Positions 9,018 through 18,287 are shown, counted from the stretch's first letter. The stretch: DNA of 64,000 bases from Brevibacterium yomogidense (GCF_900163715.1 NZ_FWFF01000022.1:25079-89078), one strand, 5' to 3'. Program-made: numbers and translations. Notes: generated by a model from the sequence alone, not told the origin.

Positions 9018-9616
9018 GCCGGGTGCGGGGCACGAGTGCCGGGGGAGGCGAGGACCCGGACCCGCGCGACGTCCGCGAACCGTGGAGCCGGCCTGACGTC
9101 GCGACCCTCACCCCGGACCGGATGATGGCGTACATCCGCGCGCGCTGCCCGTGGGCCGCGGCCCACACCCACAGGACGCTCGCGCCCTATCTGCTGGAGG
9201 AATCGGCAGAGCTGATGGCCGCCATCCTCGAAGACGAGCGGGTCGGCTCCGCGGGCGGATCGGCGACGGCCGACGCGGTCGAAGCCGAACTCGCAGACGT
9301 CCTCTACCAGGTGGTGTTCCACGCTGCGCTGCTCGACGAGCGCAGGGAAGCAGAGCCCGGCGACACCTGGAGTTCTCTCCAGCAGCGACTGGTCGACAAG
9401 TACGTCCGCAGGCATCCGCACGTCTTCGAATCGTCCTCTCCGGTGCCGATCGCAGACGTGCAGCGCCGGTACCAGGACGTGAAGGCCGCGGAACGAGCGG
9501 AGGGGAGCGCTGCCCGCGAGCCGTCTGCTGAGGTTCACGCAGAGGCAGCGGACGAGGCTCTGCGCATCCTGTCGGACATCCGGGAGACAATGGCCTCGAG
9601 GAACAGGCAGGACTGA
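9014..9616 (+). CDS. mazG: MazG-type nucleoside triphosphate pyrophosphohydrolase
   Basis: A 200-residue single-domain MazG protein. It keeps the family's CPW and EE..E / E..D metal-binding pattern: RCPWAAAHTHRTLAPYLLEE at about residues 38-57, EESAEL, then ELADVLYQVVFHAALL about 40 residues later. MazG enzymes hydrolyse NTPs or (d)NTPs to the monophosphate, cleansing the nucleotide pool. The ATG overlaps the mfd stop as ATGA, so it is translationally coupled to the repair factor, an arrangement seen across actinobacteria. It is shorter than the two-domain E. coli enzyme. The C-terminal 40 residues are Ala/Glu-rich without a recognised domain. Confidence 0.88.
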   Translation: MSRVRGTSAGGGEDPDPRDVREPWSRPDVATLTPDRMMAYIRARCPWAAAHTHRTLAPYLLEESAELMAAILEDERVGSAGGSATADAVEAELADVLYQVVFHAALLDERREAEPGDTWSSLQQRLVDKYVRRHPHVFESSSPVPIADVQRRYQDVKAAERAEGSAAREPSAEVHAEAADEALRILSDIRETMASRNRQD

Positions 9617-9704
9617 CCGGTCTGGGCTGCGTGCGATCGACGACGCGCGATCGACGACGACCGCACCGGTACACCCGACCGCACCACGGAGACGAGGAGC
9701 ACGC

Positions 9705-10484
9705 ATGACAGAGGAATTCCACCGCGCACCGCGGATCGAGATCCCCGGCACGTTCAACTTCCGCGATCTCGGCGGCCACCGCACTCGTGACGGCGGCGCG
9801 GTCGCGACCGGTCGCCTCTACCGGGCAGACGGTCTGGGACGGCTGGGGCCGGACGGCGTCGCGATGCTCAAGGAGATGCGCATCGCCTCCGTCGTCGATC
9901 TGCGTGAGGAGAAGGAGGTCGCGAACATCCCCGATGCCGTCGACGGCCTGGGCGCCCGCTATTCCCACATGCCGCTGCTGGGCAACCGCTATTTCCCGCT
10001 CGACAAGGACCGCCCGGACCGGATCGTCCTCGACACCCCCTCGCTGCCTGCGCTCTACGCGGCGATGATCGAGACGGCCGGATCGCGGTTCGTGGACGTC
10101 ATCACCCACATCGCGGACGTCGAGCAGGACGCGACCGTCTTCCACTGCTCAGCCGGCAAGGACCGGACGGGTCTGATCGCCGCCTTCGTGCTGTCGATCC
10201 TGGGTGTCGAGCGCGATGCGGTCATCTACGACTATGCGCTGACGGAGGAGTACCTGGGGGATGACTTCCGCGCTGCGCTGCGCAGCCACTTCTCGTCGGC
10301 CGGTATCTCGTCCGTGTCAGCCATGGCGACGGATGCGAAGCCGGAATGGCTGGCGGACGTCTTGGACCGGCTGGACCGCGATCACGGGGGCGTCGAGGGG
10401 TACCTCGCAGATCACGGACTCCGGGACGGGGTCGCTGACCGCCTGCGGGCCTCACTCACGGAGGCGAAGACTCCGACGTCGTGA
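9705..10484 (+). CDS. Tyrosine-protein phosphatase (PtpB-like, Y_phosphatase3)
   Basis: A 259-residue cytoplasmic phosphatase. It opens with the family motif NFRDLGG (about residues 18-24) and has the CX5R active-site loop HCSAGKDRTG near residues 148-157, where Cys is the nucleophile and Arg binds phosphate. This matches the mycobacterial PtpB / Y_phosphatase3 type, which can act on phosphotyrosine and in some members on phosphoinositides. The substrate is unknown. GAGGAG upstream of the ATG supports the start. It follows mazG after 88 nt and may be cotranscribed. Confidence 0.92.
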   Translation: MTEEFHRAPRIEIPGTFNFRDLGGHRTRDGGAVATGRLYRADGLGRLGPDGVAMLKEMRIASVVDLREEKEVANIPDAVDGLGARYSHMPLLGNRYFPLDKDRPDRIVLDTPSLPALYAAMIETAGSRFVDVITHIADVEQDATVFHCSAGKDRTGLIAAFVLSILGVERDAVIYDYALTEEYLGDDFRAALRSHFSSAGISSVSAMATDAKPEWLADVLDRLDRDHGGVEGYLADHGLRDGVADRLRASLTEAKTPTS

Positions 10485-10675
10485 GGCGCATCCGAGCTCG
10501 GTCCGGACGATGCTGCCGGTGACGACGATGCTGCGGGTCGCTTCGCCTCACGCGCACTGAGTCGGCGCAGAAGGACCATCCACCCGCTGAGTGCTGCGAC
10601 GAGTGCGAGTGCATAGACCGTCAGCCCCAGGGGGTCATCGGCGGCGGTCTGCTGGCGTAGAGGAGGCCGGCCCAT
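10412..10675 (-). CDS. Possible small membrane protein, weakly supported
   Basis: This is the only plausible gene I can place in the otherwise gene-free stretch 10485-10816. The 87-residue reading has one hydrophobic segment (about residues 17-39, LGLTVYALALVAALSGWMVL) followed by a basic cluster and an Ala/Ser/Pro tail. Its last 24 codons run antisense to the end of the phosphatase gene. There is no ribosome binding site and no leaderless promoter. A second minus-strand frame just upstream also reads protein-like (QDQLEPPDMALVIGRTWAGL), so a frameshift or a decayed gene is possible. Confidence 0.35.
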   Translation of the reverse strand: MGRPPLRQQTAADDPLGLTVYALALVAALSGWMVLLRRLSAREAKRPAASSSPAASSGPSSDAPHDVGVFASVSEARRRSATPSRSP

Positions 10676-10770
10676 GTGCGGCCTATGACGAGAGCCATGT
10701 CAGGCGGCTCGAGCTGATCCTGGGCATCCGCGGAATCATCGGGAGGCCGACCCGTCGATTCCGGGAACGA

Positions 10771-10815
10771 TGCCACCGCACGTGCTGCCACCGCACGTGC
10801 TGCCACCGCGAGTGC
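10771..10815 (+). repeat. Three tandem 15-bp repeats
   Basis: TGCCACCGCACGTGC occurs at 10771-10785 and 10786-10800, with a third copy at 10801-10815 differing at two bases. The array ends one base before the GTG of the next small gene. It lies in the poorly resolved 10.5-10.8 kb stretch. Confidence 0.85.
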
Positions 10816-10816
10816 C

Positions 10817-11086
10817 GTGACAGACCCGGCGGGGGCCTCGGCGGAGGTCGTCCGGCTCCTGTCCGAGCAGGACTGGCCGGACAAGCAGACCGTCGCGCGC
10901 ACCGCGGTCGAACAGAGGCTGCGCAGGATGGCGGGGCTGGGCGTCGAGGAGGGGACGCGATATGAGCTCGCACTCGGCGTCGCGGTGGGCACGTACGAGG
11001 TCTCGCAGCTCGTCGTCGACATGCTGCGGCTCGCACAGACGTCTCAGAGCATCCGCAGCGTCGAGGGCGACGCACGCGCGACGTGA
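10817..11086 (+). CDS. Hypothetical protein, 89 residues
   Basis: I do not recognise a family. The peptide is soluble, Ala/Val/Arg-rich and probably helical, with a central stretch (about residues 16-72) of mixed charged and hydrophobic residues such as SEQDWPDKQTVARTAVEQRL. Codon use is GC-rich at third positions, like the neighbours. The GTG start lacks a clear ribosome binding site and directly follows a triple 15-bp repeat, so the start may be wrong. It precedes the eno promoter and does not obviously belong to the eno unit. Confidence 0.55.
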   Translation: MTDPAGASAEVVRLLSEQDWPDKQTVARTAVEQRLRRMAGLGVEEGTRYELALGVAVGTYEVSQLVVDMLRLAQTSQSIRSVEGDARAT

Positions 11087-12448
<1,362 letters not shown>

Positions 12449-12481
12449 CACGCCGGGACGGATCACAATCCCCCCGGACAC

Positions 12482-12521
12482 GGAAGGGGCGCGGCACACT
12501 TGAGGTGGCCGCGCCCCTTCC
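12482..12521 (+). terminator. Hairpin terminator after eno
   Basis: GGAAGGGGCGCGGC (12482-12495) pairs perfectly with 12508-12521 over 14 bp, with a 12-nt loop. It lies 33 nt after the eno stop and 28 nt before ftsB. Confidence 0.75.
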
Positions 12522-12549
12522 CCCATCCGCGCGGATCGAGGTGGACACG

Positions 12550-13086
12550 ATGAGCAGACGCAGCACGGGCGGTCGCGGCAGCGGTCGCCCCGGCCCCGCC
12601 GGTGGACGGCGCCCTCATCGTGCCTCGAAGCAGTCCCGGTCCACCGGGAGCGTCTCCCCGGAACTCATCGACGACACGGCTGCGGGCAGGCGGATGTCGT
12701 TCCGCACCTCCGTGATCGTCGGCACACTCCTCATCGTCCTCTTCGGGCTCATCCAGCCGATCAGCAGCGGACTCACCCAGATGCAGCAGATCGCGGCTCT
12801 GGAAGCCGACATTGCGGCGACGAAGGGCGAGGTCGAGCAGCTCCAGGAGGAACGGGAGCGGCTGGACGACCCGGCGCATCTGGAGCGCCTGGCGCGTGAG
12901 AACCTGCAGTACGTCCACGAGGGCGAAGAGGCGTTCATCGTCGTGGACAGTCCGAACGACCACGGCGACGAGGCGGACGAATCCGAGGCCAGCGCCTCGA
13001 AGGCAGTCCGTGCCCAGCCCTGGTACATAGAGCTGGCCGATTCGCTGCGTGCGGTCGGCTACGCGAACGAGGAGGACCCCACGTGA
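12550..13086 (+). CDS. ftsB: FtsB/DivIC-type septum formation initiator
   Basis: A 178-residue single-pass membrane protein of the divisome. A basic, Gly/Arg-rich cytoplasmic tail (residues 1-50) is followed by one transmembrane helix (about 52-72) and a coiled coil (about 78-112). The family's RENLQYVHEGEEAFIV element comes next (about 117-131), and then an acidic stretch. FtsB joins FtsL and FtsQ to activate septal peptidoglycan synthesis. GAGG lies 8 nt before the ATG; an in-frame GTG three codons earlier is less likely. The gene overlaps DUF501 by 4 nt in the common actinobacterial order eno-ftsB-DUF501-ppx. Confidence 0.9.
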   Translation: MSRRSTGGRGSGRPGPAGGRRPHRASKQSRSTGSVSPELIDDTAAGRRMSFRTSVIVGTLLIVLFGLIQPISSGLTQMQQIAALEADIAATKGEVEQLQEERERLDDPAHLERLARENLQYVHEGEEAFIVVDSPNDHGDEADESEASASKAVRAQPWYIELADSLRAVGYANEEDPT

Positions 13087-13592
13087 TCACCCCGTACACA
13101 GATGCGGACAGGGAGCGGGTGCGAGAGCAGCTGAACAGGCTGCCGCGCGGAGTCGTGGGAGTCGCATCCCGGACCGCCGGCGGCGAGCCGATCGTCGTCG
13201 CGACCGCACCCCGGCTGGATGATGGGACTCCGTTCCCCACCACCTACTACCTCACGCACCCCGACTATGTGACGGAGGCGTCGCGGTTGGAGGCGAACGG
13301 GGTCATGGCGGAGCTCACCGCCGAACTCGCAGACGACGAGGAGCTCCAGGCGGCCTACGCCCGCGCCCACACGCAGTATCTGGCCGACCGTGCGCGGATC
13401 GGCCGGGAGGCGGGGCTCGACGAGGTGGCAGAGGTCGCCGACTTCTCCGCGGGCGGGATGCCGACCCGCATCAAGTGCCTGCACGCTCTCGTCGGCCACA
13501 GCCTGGCTGCCGGACCCGGCGTCAACCCGGTGGGGGACAGGGCACTCGCGATGATGGGGACAGTGCCGCCTGCCGTAGGCTTCCACGTATGA
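13083..13592 (+). CDS. DUF501 family protein
   Basis: A 169-residue soluble protein of unknown function, belonging to the DUF501 family found beside ftsB and ppx in actinobacteria. The family signatures are PTTYYLTHP (residues 52-60) and GGMPTRIKCLHALVGHSLA (124-142) with GVNPVGD after it; the conserved Cys and His are intact. The GTG start overlaps the ftsB stop (GTGA), and its own stop overlaps the ppx ATG (ATGA), so three genes form a tightly coupled set. This supports a shared role with division or polyphosphate metabolism, but that is only guilt by association. Confidence 0.9.
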   Translation: MITPYTDADRERVREQLNRLPRGVVGVASRTAGGEPIVVATAPRLDDGTPFPTTYYLTHPDYVTEASRLEANGVMAELTAELADDEELQAAYARAHTQYLADRARIGREAGLDEVAEVADFSAGGMPTRIKCLHALVGHSLAAGPGVNPVGDRALAMMGTVPPAVGFHV

Positions 13593-14533
13593 CGAGAACG
13601 GCTGCCTTCGACTGCGGAACGAACTCCCTGCGACTCCTCGTCGCGGACGTCGACGACACCGGGCGCTTCACGGAGGTCGTGCGCGAGATGCGGGTGGTCC
13701 GACTGGGCCAGGGAGTCGACCGCACCGGCGAGTTCGCTCCGGAGGCGCTCGCACGGACCTTCGCGGTCTGCGACGAGTACGCGGAGATCGTGTCCCGTCA
13801 CGCTCCGGACCGACTGCGGTTCGTCGCGACATCGGCCAGCCGCGACGTGTCCAACCGCGATGAGTTCGCGGCCGGAGTGCACGAGCGCCTGGGGATCGCC
13901 CCGGAGGTGATCGAGGGCGGCGAGGAAGCGGAGCTCTCGTTCCTCGGCGCCACCGCGGGTGTGCCGGATGCGGCGTCGCCGCGGCTGGTCATGGATCTGG
14001 GCGGCGGTTCGACGGAGCTCGTGCTCGGAGACGCGACCGCGGACGACGCGTACAGCATGAACATCGGATGCGTGCGCCTGTTCGAGCGCCACCTCGCGTC
14101 CGATCCGCCCACCGCAGACCAGATCGCAGCGCTGCGCGCGGACGTCGACGACGCCTTCACCGAAGCCGCGCAGCACGTCGATGTGTCCGCGACCCGCACG
14201 CTGGTGGGCGTCGCGGGAACCATCACGACGATCGCCGCCGCGATCCTCGACCTGCCCGGCTACGACCGCGACGCGATCCATGGTGCCTCCCTCACGCGGG
14301 AGCAGATCGTGCAGACAGCGGACCGCCTCGCCGCGATGACGTCGGACGAGCGCCGGGCACTGCCGTACATGCACCCTGGACGTGCGGACGTCATCGCCGC
14401 GGGCAGCCAGGTCTTCGCCCGACTCGTCGAGCTCGTCGACGACGCCGTCGGCCGCTCCGGAGGCTCCCTCGGGATCCGAGTGAGCGAATCGGACATCCTC
14501 GACGGGATCGCTCTGGGCCTCGCGCGAGGCTGA
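13589..14533 (+). CDS. ppx: Exopolyphosphatase / pppGpp phosphohydrolase (Ppx/GppA)
   Basis: A 314-residue member of the actin-fold Ppx/GppA family, which hydrolyses polyphosphate chains or pppGpp. AFDCGTNSLRLLVADV (residues 5-20) is the first phosphate-binding loop, and DLGGGSTELVLG (about 132-143) is the second. The length matches the short single-module actinobacterial type, which lacks the C-terminal HD domain of E. coli Ppx. I start it at 13589 because that ATG overlaps the DUF501 stop. TAGGCT at 13576-13581 also lies 7 nt upstream, so a second leaderless transcript is possible. A PPK2 gene lies 8 kb away. Confidence 0.92.
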   Translation: MTRTAAFDCGTNSLRLLVADVDDTGRFTEVVREMRVVRLGQGVDRTGEFAPEALARTFAVCDEYAEIVSRHAPDRLRFVATSASRDVSNRDEFAAGVHERLGIAPEVIEGGEEAELSFLGATAGVPDAASPRLVMDLGGGSTELVLGDATADDAYSMNIGCVRLFERHLASDPPTADQIAALRADVDDAFTEAAQHVDVSATRTLVGVAGTITTIAAAILDLPGYDRDAIHGASLTREQIVQTADRLAAMTSDERRALPYMHPGRADVIAAGSQVFARLVELVDDAVGRSGGSLGIRVSESDILDGIALGLARG

Positions 14534-14536
14534 TCG

Positions 14537-16018
14537 ATGTCACGGCGACGCGGACAGCAGGAGCCGCCGAGTGAGCGGCGTCGACGCAGGGAGCGCAGAC
14601 GCCGTCTGCGGAGCCGCGTCCTCCAGCTGCTGGCGATCCTCGCCGCGCTCGGACTCGTCGCCGCCACGATCTTCGGCGGGTCCGCCGGCGCTGCGGAGGC
14701 GCAGACGGACGAGGGACCGGAGCCCGGACCCGGCCAGTGGTTCATGGACGACTACAACATCCCCGAACTGTGGGAGACGACTCGGGGCGACGGCGTCACG
14801 GTGGCCGTCATCGACTCCGGCGTGAGCGACGACCATGAGAACCTCACGGACGCGGTGACCGCCGCGCGCGACTTCTCGGGTGCCGGCAAGGACGGGACCG
14901 AGCCCGTCGGCGCGGAGAGCATCATCCATCACGGCACGGCTGTGGCGGGCGTCGTCGCCGGCAACGGGACGGGCAGCGGTCCGGTGGGTGTGGCACCGGA
15001 GGCGACGATCGCCTCGGCGTCGGTGTGGTTGGGCGGCGGAGCGCCATCGGCCGCGCAGTCCACGCGCGTGCAGGCGGAGAAGGCGCTGCGCTGGGCCGTG
15101 GACAGCGGTGCCTCCGTCATCAACATGTCCCTGGGCTGGGACGACCCGTCGTGGCCCCGGCAGTGGGACGAGGCCTTCGCCTATGCCTACGAGCACGACG
15201 CGGTCGTCATCGCGTGCGTGGGCAACCGGTCGCAGGGTGCGACTCAGGCGTGGTCGCCGGCGACGGTCCCCGGAGTGGTGGGGGTCGGCGGACTGGCGAA
15301 GTCCGGCGCTGTGCGGGACACGTCCACTGCACCGGGCACGGCAGTGGACCTCATGGGGCCAGCCGAGAACATCCCCGTCCCGTTCTGGGACGGGGGATAC
15401 GGCACGGCTGACGGGTGCTCGTTCGCGGCCCCCGTGGTGTCCGGGATCGCGGCGCTGCTGCGGTCCGCGCACCCTGACTGGTCCGCCGACGAGGTCGTCG
15501 CCGCTCTCCACGAGACCGCCGGGCCGGTCGAGGGACACGATGGACTCGGCACCTACGAGGAGCCGGACCCGATCGTGGGATACGGCAGGGTCGACCCCGC
15601 CGCGGCCCTCGCATGGGAGCCGGACGACGATGTGCCTTCCGCGTCGGATCAGCTCGCGGACTGGGTGCAGATGCATCGCCGCGGCGGCGCGGACTCGGAG
15701 GGCCCCCGTGCCGGGGGCGAATCGCCTGCCGCAGAGGACGATACGACCGAGCCGGCTGAACGGACCGAGGAGACCGAGGAGGCCGACGGGACCGTCGCCG
15801 CCGTGAACGGGTCGCGGCAGGTGCTGGGACCCTCGGTGCTGATCGGCGGTGGTGTCGTCGGGGCGGCGCTGCTGATCGGCGCGCTGGTCGTGGGAATCCG
15901 CGCGCGGCGCTCGCGGCAGGACCGGGCCACGGCCTCGGACGAGGCCGATCGGACAGCCGAGGAACCGCGTGCCGGAGCGTCCGCGGGTGTGGCGGAGGAG
16001 ACCCGCGACGACGGCTAG
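14537..16018 (+). CDS. Membrane-anchored subtilisin-like (S8) serine protease
   Basis: A 493-residue exported protease. A strongly basic N-terminus leads into a hydrophobic signal segment (about residues 27-53). The S8 catalytic domain has Asp93 in VAVIDSGV, His132 in HHGTAVAG, the oxyanion Asn in CVGNRS and Ser295 in GCSFAAP. A disordered acidic region (about 350-425) precedes a C-terminal transmembrane helix (about 430-453) and a charged tail. This architecture resembles mycosins of type VII secretion, but no ESX gene is present here, so that role is not supported. The usual Thr before the catalytic Ser is replaced by Cys294. It starts 3 nt after ppx. Confidence 0.9.
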   Translation: MSRRRGQQEPPSERRRRRERRRRLRSRVLQLLAILAALGLVAATIFGGSAGAAEAQTDEGPEPGPGQWFMDDYNIPELWETTRGDGVTVAVIDSGVSDDHENLTDAVTAARDFSGAGKDGTEPVGAESIIHHGTAVAGVVAGNGTGSGPVGVAPEATIASASVWLGGGAPSAAQSTRVQAEKALRWAVDSGASVINMSLGWDDPSWPRQWDEAFAYAYEHDAVVIACVGNRSQGATQAWSPATVPGVVGVGGLAKSGAVRDTSTAPGTAVDLMGPAENIPVPFWDGGYGTADGCSFAAPVVSGIAALLRSAHPDWSADEVVAALHETAGPVEGHDGLGTYEEPDPIVGYGRVDPAAALAWEPDDDVPSASDQLADWVQMHRRGGADSEGPRAGGESPAAEDDTTEPAERTEETEEADGTVAAVNGSRQVLGPSVLIGGGVVGAALLIGALVVGIRARRSRQDRATASDEADRTAEEPRAGASAGVAEETRDDG

Positions 16019-16050
16019 TGAAAAGTTTCACAAGCCTTTAGGATGAGGTC

Positions 16051-17424
16051 ATGGCTCTCATCAGAAACAACGCTCTGCGTCCGCGCATCCTCATCGTCGG
16101 CGGTGGCTACCTGGGCTTCGTGACAGCTCAGAACCTCCTCAAGGACCTCGGGCGGGGTGAAGCCACGGTGACGGTCGTCGACCCCAACCCGTACCTCACC
16201 TACGCGCCGTTCCTCCCGGAGGTCGCCGGCGGAAGCATCGAACCGCGTCACGCGATCGTCCCGCTGCGCAGCCACCTCAAGGGTGCGGAGATCATCACGG
16301 GCTCCGTCGCGAACATCAACCACGACAAGAAGTTCGTCGTCATCGAGCAGGAGGGCTACGAGGCCTTCGAACTCGACTACGACCAGATCGTGCTGGCGTC
16401 CGGCGCAGTGCCGCGCGCACTGCCCATCCCGGGCCTCGCGGAGGAGGGGATCGGCCTCAAGCGCATCGAAGAGGCCATCGCACTGCGCGACCACGTCCTC
16501 AACCGCCTGGCCGAAGCATCGCTCATGGAAGACGACGCGGAGCGCCGCAAGGCCCTCACGTTCGTGTTCGTCGGTGGCGGCTTCGCCGGCATCGAAGCAC
16601 TCGCGGAGCTCGAGGACATGGCGCGTGCCGCCGTCTCCCAGTACGACACCCTCACGGAGGCGGACATCCGCTTCGTGCTCGTCGAGGCTCTTGGCCGCGT
16701 GATGCCCGAGGTGGGCGAGGCACAGGCCCGCTGGGTCGTCGACCACCTGCGCGAGCGCGGAGTCGACGTGTACCTGGAGACCTTCCTGCAGGACTGCACC
16801 GACAAGCACATCAAGCTGTCGAACGGCGAGGAGTTCGACGCGGACCTCGTCGTGTGGAACGCGGGGGTCAAGGCGAACCCGATCCTCATCGATTCCGACC
16901 TGCCGCTGGACGAGCGCGGCCGGATCACGGTCCGCGCGGACCTGCGCGTCGAGAACGAAGAGGGCGTCGTGGCCGGTGCCTGGGCGGCCGGCGACAACGC
17001 CGCTGTCCCGGACCTGTCCGGTGAGGGACCGGGCGGCTTCTGCGTCCCCAACGCGCAGCACGCCATGCGTCAGGCTCCGGTGCTCGCGAAGAACCTGCTG
17101 GCTGCCATGCGCGGCGAGACCGTCTTCACGCAGTACTTCCACAAGTCGCTGGGCGCAGTCGCGGGCATGGGCCTGTTCAAGGGCGTCGCACAGATGGGCA
17201 GCGTCGAGCTGCGCGGCCCGATCGCATGGGGGCTGCACCGCCTGTACCACGGCTACGCGATTCCCACGTGCGAACGCTCTGTGCGCGTGTTCGGCAACTG
17301 GGTGCTCAACACGGTCATGGGCCGCGACCTCACCGCGCTCAAGGACGTCGATGTGCCGCGCCGCGCATTCGTCGAGGCGGCGAACTCGAAGCCTGCTCCC
17401 CAGAAGGAGAAGGCGAACGCCTGA
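16051..17424 (+). CDS. ndh: Type II NADH dehydrogenase (NDH-2)
   Basis: A 457-residue FAD enzyme that oxidises NADH and reduces menaquinone at the membrane without pumping protons. The FAD-binding motif ILIVGGGYLG lies near residues 8-17, a second dinucleotide fold at VFVGGGFAG near 172-180, and the AAGDNAAVPD motif near 311-320. The C-terminal amphipathic region (HRLYHGYAIPTC onward) fits membrane docking. The start ATG has no ribosome binding site; TAGGAT at 16039-16044 is 6 nt away, indicating a leaderless message. It is monocistronic, ending at a strong hairpin. Confidence 0.95.
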   Translation: MALIRNNALRPRILIVGGGYLGFVTAQNLLKDLGRGEATVTVVDPNPYLTYAPFLPEVAGGSIEPRHAIVPLRSHLKGAEIITGSVANINHDKKFVVIEQEGYEAFELDYDQIVLASGAVPRALPIPGLAEEGIGLKRIEEAIALRDHVLNRLAEASLMEDDAERRKALTFVFVGGGFAGIEALAELEDMARAAVSQYDTLTEADIRFVLVEALGRVMPEVGEAQARWVVDHLRERGVDVYLETFLQDCTDKHIKLSNGEEFDADLVVWNAGVKANPILIDSDLPLDERGRITVRADLRVENEEGVVAGAWAAGDNAAVPDLSGEGPGGFCVPNAQHAMRQAPVLAKNLLAAMRGETVFTQYFHKSLGAVAGMGLFKGVAQMGSVELRGPIAWGLHRLYHGYAIPTCERSVRVFGNWVLNTVMGRDLTALKDVDVPRRAFVEAANSKPAPQKEKANA

Positions 17425-17478
17425 GACTGAGTCCTGTACGGTTCTGAGCCCTGACGGGTCCGGAATCGGGAGGAGATG

Positions 17479-17510
17479 GAGCGGCCCCGGACTGCGGTCC
17501 GGGGCCGCTC
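17479..17510 (+). terminator. Hairpin terminator after ndh
   Basis: GAGCGGCCCCGGAC (17479-17492) pairs perfectly with 17497-17510 across a 4-nt loop. It lies 54 nt after the ndh stop. Confidence 0.8.
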
Positions 17511-17580
17511 TCGCATTGTCCGCCGCGGACGCGCGCGAGCAGCGGCGGGAGCGGGATGAGCGGCGGCACCTCACGTGTTG

Positions 17581-17599
17581 TGAGGATAGGCTTGCCTAG
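17581..17599 (+). promoter_or_regulatory. Predicted DtxR/IdeR-type iron box
   Basis: TGAGGATAGGCTTGCCTAG matches the DtxR/IdeR consensus at 14 of 19 positions by my alignment, and has TAGGC/GCCTA half-sites. It lies 39 nt before the ATG of the next gene, where a bound repressor would block transcription. The core TAGGCTTGCCT is the exact reverse complement of the core upstream of the siderophore-interacting protein at 63860-63878. Confidence 0.6.
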
Positions 17600-17638
17600 A
17601 ATGATCGATCCGCGTGCGCGGGAGCAGAGAGGAGTGGG

Positions 17639-18154
17639 ATGGATCCGACGACGTGGAACCTTCCCTTCCTCCTGGTCTGGCTCATCATGTACGGCATCAT
17701 CATCTGCCGGGCCGGCGCGACGTACGCACTGGGGCGGCTGGGTCGCGGGGGGCTGGCGAAGTCCGCGCGGATCCGGGCGCTGCTCGCCTCGGAGAAGTAC
17801 GCGCGCGCAGAAGCGCGGGTGAACCGCTTCGGGGCTCCCATCGTGGCCGCGAGCTTCCTGACGATCGGGTTCCAGACGCTTGCGAACCTCGCCGCAGGCA
17901 CGACGCTGATGCCGTGGCTGCGCTACCTCGCAGCACTGCTGGTCGGGGGAGCGGCATGGGCGACCGTGTACTCCATCGTGGGCTTCGCGGGCTTCCGCGC
18001 GATCGGGCTCGCGTATGATCGCGCGCCGGTCCTCACTGCGGGCATCGGGGTCGCTGCCGTCGTCATCCTCGTGCTGGCGATCGCCTGGCCCGCGAGGCGG
18101 CGGAAGAGCACGCGGGGCACCGTGCAGACGGGCGACACGCACCCGCTAGTCTGA
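17639..18154 (+). CDS. Membrane protein of unknown function, predicted iron-regulated
   Basis: I do not recognise a named family. The 171-residue protein has four likely transmembrane helices: about residues 7-27, 64-87, 94-118 and 129-152. A basic cytoplasmic stretch (about 34-62) separates the first two, and the tail is short and basic (ARRRKS). The start is well set by GAGAGGAG just before the ATG. A putative iron box lies upstream, so expression may rise when iron is low; a part in iron or haem traffic is an inference from that site only. tRNA-Leu follows 6 nt after the stop. Confidence 0.8.
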   Translation: MDPTTWNLPFLLVWLIMYGIIICRAGATYALGRLGRGGLAKSARIRALLASEKYARAEARVNRFGAPIVAASFLTIGFQTLANLAAGTTLMPWLRYLAALLVGGAAWATVYSIVGFAGFRAIGLAYDRAPVLTAGIGVAAVVILVLAIAWPARRRKSTRGTVQTGDTHPLV

Positions 18155-18160
18155 GACCAC

Positions 18161-18234
18161 GCCCTCATAGCCCAATCGGCAGAGGCAGTCGACTTAAAAT
18201 CGATTCAGTGTGGGTTCGAGTCCCACTGGGGGCA
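18161..18234 (+). tRNA. tRNA-Leu (anticodon TAA), class I shape
   Basis: The acceptor arms GCCCTCA (18161-18167) and TGGGGGC (18227-18233) pair with one G-U, and the discriminator is A. The anticodon stem (18188-18192 with 18200-18204) holds the loop CTTAAAA, giving UAA. The T arm GTGGG-TTCGAGT-CCCAC is perfect. The variable loop is only 5 nt (TCAGT, 18205-18209), whereas leucine tRNAs normally have a long variable arm. CC but not the final A follows in the DNA. TAGTCT at 18147-18152 is a likely -10. Confidence 0.85.
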
Positions 18235-18287
18235 CCGACGGCACCGAGGCACTGCGGGCACCTCTGGGGCAGCGTCGAAGCGCCGCG

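Noticed and set aside
14537..16018. Assignment of the S8 protease as a type VII secretion mycosin
   Set aside because: The architecture is similar, but no EccB/C/D/E, ESX or WXG100 gene is present within 64 kb.
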